DNA from: JAZKFT01 sp965246935
Lineage (GTDB): Bacteria > Bacteroidota > Bacteroidia > Chitinophagales > Chitinophagaceae
Direction of reading: 5' to 3'
DNA length: 64,000 nucleotides
Assembly: GCA_965246935.1 (NCBI GenBank)
Contig: CBDFGC010000006.1
Span: forward strand, 62,001-126,000
Positions 58,690 through 64,000 of this stretch are shown one piece after another (the first letter of the stretch is position 1; each line of letters starts with the position of its first letter). A model generated the notes under the pieces. That model was not told the DNA's origin. It did no database searches and saw only the letters and a list, made by a program, of their open reading frames with translations. The position numbers and the translations under genes are program-made.

Positions 58690-59679
58690 TTAAAATTTGT
58701 ATGAAATACCTGCCTGAATACCCAGATAAGTGATTGGAATACGTTCGGTAATTGCCCGGGAAGGCATATTTGGATTAGGATTTTGCTGATTATCTGTGTA
58801 GGAGGTGCTAAAGTCAATTTGCCGTACACTTAACGGCAGGGTATTCAGCATATCTACATTGTTCAGTTTATATTCGGTTGTTTTTCTGTTACGCACTACA
58901 AATACAATATGCGAAAACTGTAACTCTGTATAAAAACGAAGCTTTTGTGATAACCGGAATTGAGCTCCTACCCCAGCCATAAAACCAAATGCAGGATTTC
59001 TGATTCCCCATTCATACGTTTTAGCGTTATTGCTGGTAGAATCTTTGATAAAACCCTGCCACCCCATTTGTGTTCTTGTAGTAAGTACATCCTTCTGCGT
59101 ACTATTTGGCCGGAATGTTATAACTGCCCCCAGTTTATTGTATAAATACCATTTAGGCAGTGATATAGCCTTAAAAATGATATTTGGAGACAATGTTAAT
59201 AAGGTTGCGTCATACGAGGTTCGGGTACGTTCGTTGTAGATTAATTCATCCATTCCATTTGGGCTACCAGCAATTTTTGTTCTGGTAAAAGAAGAATCTC
59301 TGTTTTTGATGATAGAGCTTTTAAAATAGTCTAAGTCGAGTCCTAAACTTATAAAATCATTTACAATATAAGACACGCCAACACCATATCTAAAACCTTG
59401 CCCTAACCCTTTGGTAGGAGAGCTATAGACTACGCTTCTTGAGGGTGTAGTACTGCCAACCTGGGTTACATTTATGGAACTTACGTTGTCGGGATAAAAT
59501 TTAAAGGTGGAACCAAGACCAAAGGCATAACCGCCGTGCACATTCAAAAAGTACCTTGACTTTTTCTTAATAACTGCTTTTGGAATAGAAGTGTCGCCGT
59601 AGGTTAAGGAATTTTTTTGTGCTAAACTCAGTGAGTTAATCAAAAACAGCAGTGCTGAAATAAAAAACAGCTTTTTCAT
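58690..59679 (-). CDS. Outer-membrane beta-barrel protein, copy 2
   Basis: 329 residues, paralogue of the barrel at 49793. Signal peptide MKKLFFISALLFLINSLSLA; mature part begins after LAQ. Shared landmarks: YFLNVHGGYAFGLGSTFKFY, GLGQGFRYGVGVSYIVNDFI, RTSYDATLLTLSPNIIFKAI, LRFYTELQFSHIVFVV, SRAITERIPITYLGIQAGIS and the terminal YKF. Its position at the head of the second unit is the same as in copy 1. Confidence 0.85.
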   Translation of the reverse strand: MKKLFFISALLFLINSLSLAQKNSLTYGDTSIPKAVIKKKSRYFLNVHGGYAFGLGSTFKFYPDNVSSINVTQVGSTTPSRSVVYSSPTKGLGQGFRYGVGVSYIVNDFISLGLDLDYFKSSIIKNRDSSFTRTKIAGSPNGMDELIYNERTRTSYDATLLTLSPNIIFKAISLPKWYLYNKLGAVITFRPNSTQKDVLTTRTQMGWQGFIKDSTSNNAKTYEWGIRNPAFGFMAGVGAQFRLSQKLRFYTELQFSHIVFVVRNRKTTEYKLNNVDMLNTLPLSVRQIDFSTSYTDNQQNPNPNMPSRAITERIPITYLGIQAGISYKF

Positions 59680-60133
59680 TAGGTGATTATTTTTAATTTA
59701 AATATGCCGGTTTTTTGATACTGTTTCTTTGTCAACAATTTCCCTGTTACACCCATCATTAAAATATCCAATCATTTTCCAGTAATGAAAAACCATTGGA
59801 TTTTGAAATAGTTAGCCTTTTGGCGTCGCCGTAATAAATTGAATTGTTATTGGCTGAAATAAAATGATCTCAGCAAGAGACAGCAGTTATACGTTCGTCT
59901 TACCTATATACCAAAAATTTATAGCATAAATACGGCCAAATTTGGCATTTAGATGTTTTTCAGCATTTTATTTATTACTTAATTTTAACTGTACAACGGC
60001 TATTATTAAACAAGAAACAAGTGCCTCCAATGCTGTAGCCATTACTTTTCCCGACAGGTTGTTATTTTGTCAAAAAAGACCATGATAATCAATCACTACA
60101 AATAAAATTGTCCCTTATTGTTATCTGAAAGGT
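59680..60133 (-). other. Upstream region of barrel copy 2 with the conserved block
   Basis: About 450 gene-free bases. The block GGCCGTATTT (minus strand, 59928-59938) corresponds to the one ahead of barrel copy 1. Nothing else is recognisable. Confidence 0.5.
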
Positions 60134-60170
60134 GCAAAAAAAGGCAGGCCATTTTTTGGGCCTGCCTTTT
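60134..60170 (-). terminator. Rho-independent terminator of the PA14/beta-helix gene
   Basis: Perfect 10-bp stem AAGGCAGGCC / GGCCTGCCTT with an 8-base loop; on the minus strand it is followed by a T run. Confidence 0.9.
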
Positions 60171-60204
60171 ACATAATTTACTGATGTAGTACTCTATAAT
60201 AGCT

Positions 60205-63200
60205 TTATCTCAGTATGATAATTTTTCGGCTTATTACTTTTTCCCGGGTAATTAACCGTACAACGTATAATCCGCTTTTTATGGTTCCGGCATTTAGGGT
60301 TATGGCCTTGCTCCTTTTACCGGATAGTCCATTAAATAATAATCTTATAATGATGCCTTTCTCATCTAACAATTCCAGTTTTATAAGACCCTCTTCCTGC
60401 AGGTTTATTGCAATAGTAGCTGAGGTAGTAATTGGATTAGGGTACACGTTTAAAACAGGCTCATCATTTTGCTGAATTGTGTACACAGACTTACTATCGT
60501 CTGTAAAACGAATTTCCTGTGCAGATTTAGCTGTTGTGCCAGCCGTCTCAAAAGGTGCAAGCCGCATACCAGGCATCGGAGCTTCCATTGGACCATCCGG
60601 TAACTGCCAGGCTACTGCTAAGTTATCGCCACCTTCTCCTTCTTTTTGCAAGGCTTCAATATAGTATTGCTGGCCGGCCCGTAAATAAATGAGTGCCGAT
60701 TTTTGTGAAGCATACTTGTTCCATTCGCGGACACCGGTATATGCTGAAACATTTGCAATTAATGTTTTGCCTGCTTCGGTTTTATTGGTACTTAGCCATA
60801 ATTCAGCAGCATCATCGGCAGCGATATAAAAAGTGTAATTCCCGGTTTGCGGCGGGCAAATGTAGCCCCTGATGCGGGCTCCATAATTTTCCGCAACGTC
60901 AGTAGGCGATTCGAACAATAGTAGTTGGCTACTAACTGCAGGTGGCGTTTGTAAAGGAATACTGCTAATATTATGGCCGCCAATATTGTTCCATTGTTCC
61001 CGTAAAATAGTACCGGTAGCACCACAGGTTACCGGCACCACAATCTGTAATGGTGAAAGCCTGGTACCGGCAATAGGTGCTTCCATTGTGCCATCCGGTA
61101 ATTGCCAGGCAACCGCCAGGTTATCGCCACCTTCCCCTTCTTTTTGCAGTGCCTCAATGTAATACTGGTGACCGGCCTGAAGATAAATAGCGACCGATTT
61201 TTGTGAAGGATATTTGCTCCATTCACGGGATGCCGTCCAATCTGGTACGCTGGCAATTTTCACTTTACCGGATTCGGCATTGCTGGTACTTAACCATAGC
61301 TCGGCTACATCGTCCGCAGCTATATAAAAAATATAATTGCCGGTTTGTGGCGGACAAATGTAACCCCGGATCCTTGCCCCATAATTATCAGCAACATCAA
61401 CAGGTGATTCAAAACGGGTAAGCTGCATTGTTTTATCGGGCATGTTTTGTAAAGGAATACTGCTGATCAGATGCCCGCTGATATTACTCCACTGTTCCCG
61501 CAAAATAGTACCTGTGCCACTGCAATTAGCTGTAGCGGCGGGGTTTACTACCACGTTTTGCATTACCGGTGGCGCTTCGGAGTAAATAGTATTACCAGCC
61601 TGAAATGCTTTTATAATAACGGTGCCCGCCGCAGTAAGGGTAACGATATTTCCGGAAACAGTTGCCGGGCCTGAAACGATTGTGAAATTTACAGGAAGGC
61701 CGGAGCTGGCGGAAGCACTAATTACAAATGGTGCATCGCCAAATGTTTTGGGAGCTATTGCCGGAAAATTGATGCTTTGACTAAGTTGTGCTACTAAAAA
61801 CGGAGAGAGCCTGCTGCCATAAATAGGTGCTTCCATACTTCCGTTTGGCAATTGCCAGGCAACTGCTAAGTTATCGCCACCGCCACCTTCCTTATGCAGG
61901 GCTTCAATGTAATACTTATGACCCGCCTGAAGGTAGACTGCGGCTGATTTTTGGGATGCATATTTGTTCCATTCACGTACATTCGTCCAGCTTAACGCAT
62001 AAGCAATTTTCGATTTATTTGCAGGGTTATCATCTGTACTCAGCCATAATTCGGATGCATCGTCCGCAGCTATATAAAAAATATAATTGCCGGTTTGTGG
62101 CGGGCAAACGTATCCCCGTATTCTTGCACCGTAGTTGTCCCCCACATTTGTTTGCGATTCAAAAACCGTTAGCTGACTGGCACTTGCCGGCGCCGTTTGT
62201 ACTGGTATATTACTAACATCGTTACCGCTAAGATTATTCCACTGCTCACGTAAAATAGAACCGGTAGCCGAGCAAACCACGGTATCAGGAGTGGGCTGGT
62301 TTGAACTTTTTTTTAAAAGTACGGCTGAACTATACGGTGCTACCGTAATACTACTATTGTAAGTATTATTCGCAATATCAGCATACGTATTGTTTAATGC
62401 AAACGATTTACTACCGGTTTCCGGATTATATACAAACCGGATGGAGTCATCGGGATTGGTAACGGTAACATTTGCTTCCACTAATTGTATGTTATCAAAA
62501 TAAACAGAACCATTTTGCTCCGGAATTTTAAAACCGATGCTTGCTGCAGATTCATCAACAGTAGGGAGCAATAACACTTCCTGCTCTGTACGGCCGCCTG
62601 TAATATTTACATAAGAACGGGAAGCTATATCTGAATAAGGCGCATTGCTTTTTCTTAAATAGGCATCCAGCAGTTTATTTTCATTGGTACCACTCAGGCT
62701 AAATTTCAGCAGGTATTTTTTTGCTGCGGAAACAGTGCCCACATTTATCACAACCGTTGCATAACTATCGCCACCTGTAAGGTTTGAAAATGCTACCCGC
62801 AAAGCCCCGCCGTCCAGTACGCCGTTACTCCAGGATGCAGTTGCATTATTGCCTGTTGAATATGTATATAACCCATTGATGTTATTATTAAAACTTCCGT
62901 TGGTAAATAAATTAGAACCTGTAACAGTATTTACTTTGTAAGGAGCAATCGGGAAGGGTGATTTTTTTGAGTTTTGATCTTTCCCGTAAATTGTTTTCCA
63001 GGTTTCGAGATTGTACGCATTCCAGACATAGTTACCATTTTCCTTATGCAAAACACCTATTTGAAGATAGTCATAAAGCGGCCTGCTGTAATAGTTATTA
63101 TCAAACGTACCAAAGCTACTAATGTCATTGGCATTTGTTTTAAACTCAGCCAAACTTTGGGCAGCAAGTTTTGATACGAATGTATTACCTGTCAACGTTA

Positions 63201-64000
63201 CATTTCTGATTGGGAAAGGTGCAATATCATCATGGTTTATTTCAATTTGTGTAGCATTATTATAAACAGTATTATTGGTGATAACAAGGTCGTGCGCATT
63301 GTGAATATATAAACCCCTGTTGGCGCAGTTTGCCACGGTATTGCCTGATATTTCAACGCCTCCAGCATTATCGTCCATGTAAACTCCATTGGCGTACAGC
63401 TTATCCGGATCGGGAGTACCTGCTCCTGCCCCTAATCCATTCAGTACAATATTGCCGGTAATAACCCGTCCGCTATATACCGGTGGATTCGATGGATTAT
63501 TCCAGGTATAAATTCCGCTTCCATCGTCTTTTACAAAAGAAAAATTGGTAATTACATTGTTTTTAACCACCACATTATTTCCTCTGAAGGTAACGGCAAT
63601 ATACCCGGTACTATCAATGGTATTACCCTCAATCAATTGATCGCTTCCGCTCAGGAGCAATCCTTCATAGCCTCCACTGTCACCATCCCCCATGCCTGCA
63701 TAAGCGCCGGTATTGGTGATCGTATTCTTTTTAAGGGTGACATTATTACAATTATCAAGGTTGCAGGCTACATTATTTGTTTTATTAATGATAGAAGCTT
63801 CAATTGTAATATAATTGGTGTTAAGTGCATTAATGGCATTATGGCCGGAATACAGCATTTCACAATTTGTAATCCGGATGTTTTGGGAAGCATATATATC
63901 AAATGCATTTGCATTGGCTCCGGAAAAAATGAGGTTGTTGAAACTAACATTTGCCTGGTTACTGATGGTCACCAATGATTGCGCGGTGCTTACTTTTACA
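60205..64000 (-). CDS. T9SS-exported beta-helix/PA14 surface protein, 5' end outside window
   Basis: More than 1,260 residues; the frame is open to the right edge, so the N-terminus and signal peptide are missing. From the edge: about 330 residues of right-handed beta-helix repeats (VVKNNVITNFSF, TGNTFVSKLA types), a CBM-like jelly-roll (SYATVVINVGTVSAAKKYLL), then three PA14 domains at about 61.8-62.3, 61.03-61.52 and 60.55-61.02 kb (each ILREQWNN...IP.Q, GARIRGYVCPPQTGNYIFYI, YYIEALHKEG, DNLAVAWQLP). An MBG-type Ig-like domain (FGDAPFVISASASSGLPVNF) separates the first two PA14. The last 85 residues are a type IX sorting domain (LNVYPNPITTSATI to SRKIIILR). Likely a polysaccharide-binding or -degrading protein. 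Confidence 0.9.
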   Translation of the reverse strand, partial: VKVSTAQSLVTISNQANVSFNNLIFSGANANAFDIYASQNIRITNCEMLYSGHNAINALNTNYITIEASIINKTNNVACNLDNCNNVTLKKNTITNTGAYAGMGDGDSGGYEGLLLSGSDQLIEGNTIDSTGYIAVTFRGNNVVVKNNVITNFSFVKDDGSGIYTWNNPSNPPVYSGRVITGNIVLNGLGAGAGTPDPDKLYANGVYMDDNAGGVEISGNTVANCANRGLYIHNAHDLVITNNTVYNNATQIEINHDDIAPFPIRNVTLTGNTFVSKLAAQSLAEFKTNANDISSFGTFDNNYYSRPLYDYLQIGVLHKENGNYVWNAYNLETWKTIYGKDQNSKKSPFPIAPYKVNTVTGSNLFTNGSFNNNINGLYTYSTGNNATASWSNGVLDGGALRVAFSNLTGGDSYATVVINVGTVSAAKKYLLKFSLSGTNENKLLDAYLRKSNAPYSDIASRSYVNITGGRTEQEVLLLPTVDESAASIGFKIPEQNGSVYFDNIQLVEANVTVTNPDDSIRFVYNPETGSKSFALNNTYADIANNTYNSSITVAPYSSAVLLKKSSNQPTPDTVVCSATGSILREQWNNLSGNDVSNIPVQTAPASASQLTVFESQTNVGDNYGARIRGYVCPPQTGNYIFYIAADDASELWLSTDDNPANKSKIAYALSWTNVREWNKYASQKSAAVYLQAGHKYYIEALHKEGGGGDNLAVAWQLPNGSMEAPIYGSRLSPFLVAQLSQSINFPAIAPKTFGDAPFVISASASSGLPVNFTIVSGPATVSGNIVTLTAAGTVIIKAFQAGNTIYSEAPPVMQNVVVNPAATANCSGTGTILREQWSNISGHLISSIPLQNMPDKTMQLTRFESPVDVADNYGARIRGYICPPQTGNYIFYIAADDVAELWLSTSNAESGKVKIASVPDWTASREWSKYPSQKSVAIYLQAGHQYYIEALQKEGEGGDNLAVAWQLPDGTMEAPIAGTRLSPLQIVVPVTCGATGTILREQWNNIGGHNISSIPLQTPPAVSSQLLLFESPTDVAENYGARIRGYICPPQTGNYTFYIAADDAAELWLSTNKTEAGKTLIANVSAYTGVREWNKYASQKSALIYLRAGQQYYIEALQKEGEGGDNLAVAWQLPDGPMEAPMPGMRLAPFETAGTTAKSAQEIRFTDDSKSVYTIQQNDEPVLNVYPNPITTSATIAINLQEEGLIKLELLDEKGIIIRLLFNGLSGKRSKAITLNAGTIKSGLYVVRLITREKVISRKIIILR

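Overview
The window looks like chromosomal DNA of a Bacteroidota bacterium, most likely a member of Chitinophagaceae. The clues are a subtype-iii (Bacteroidota) type VI secretion system, a T9SS-sorted surface protein, DUF1573/DUF4142/PepSY-like/MORN families, TAnnTTTG-type -7 boxes, starts without Shine-Dalgarno sequences, and AT-rich spacers full of heptamer repeats. This assignment is inferred from gene content; no rRNA gene is present.

1-16.3 kb is a T6SS island on the + strand. It holds a partial upstream gene, an Rhs effector with a PAAR-like N-terminus and a colicin-E3-type rRNase tip, its Imm45-like immunity gene, a GH24 muramidase, TssB, TssC, two Hcp (TssD) paralogues, VgrG, a hypothetical loader candidate, a PAAR-like effector with membrane segments and a PD-(D/E)xK nuclease domain, one or two immunity candidates, and a scar made of a frameshifted tssC fragment and a decayed Rhs fragment. 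Baseplate (TssE/F/G/K) and ClpV genes are absent from the window.

16.4-27.5 kb is mostly housekeeping: pepP, pssA-purS, a MazF/PemK toxin-antitoxin pair, rsmI, a PepSY-like protein, an M1 peptidase, a YkgJ-type protein, a HAD phosphatase, a DegT aminotransferase and a MORN protein. A single Imm21 gene at 23.0-23.6 kb has the boundaries of an integron-like cassette. 27.8-30.6 kb is an array of three one-gene cassettes (GIY-YIG protein, small membrane protein, NTF2-like protein). Palindromic attC-like sites separate them, and the 7-8 bp at the start of each cassette are the reverse complement of those at its end. No integrase is present, so it resembles a CALIN array.

31-47.7 kb carries a GMC oxidoreductase/small subunit/TIM-barrel operon for sugar oxidation, an IS110 transposase inside a flanking inverted repeat, several palindromic repeat elements, an ACP-SDR pair, a four-gene overlapping membrane/DUF2071/methyltransferase operon, an M20 amidohydrolase, DUF1573, yajC, coaE and a YbjN-like gene.

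47.7-59.7 kb holds two diverged copies of a minus-strand three-gene unit: an outer-membrane beta-barrel protein, a TssN-like polytopic protein and a TssO-like coiled-coil membrane protein. Between them lie tRNA-Leu, tRNA-Gly, a 12-bp tandem repeat, a histidine kinase, a glycosyltransferase and a flippase. I consider this duplicated unit and the cassette array the most interesting parts. The window ends inside a large T9SS-exported beta-helix/PA14 protein on the minus strand.
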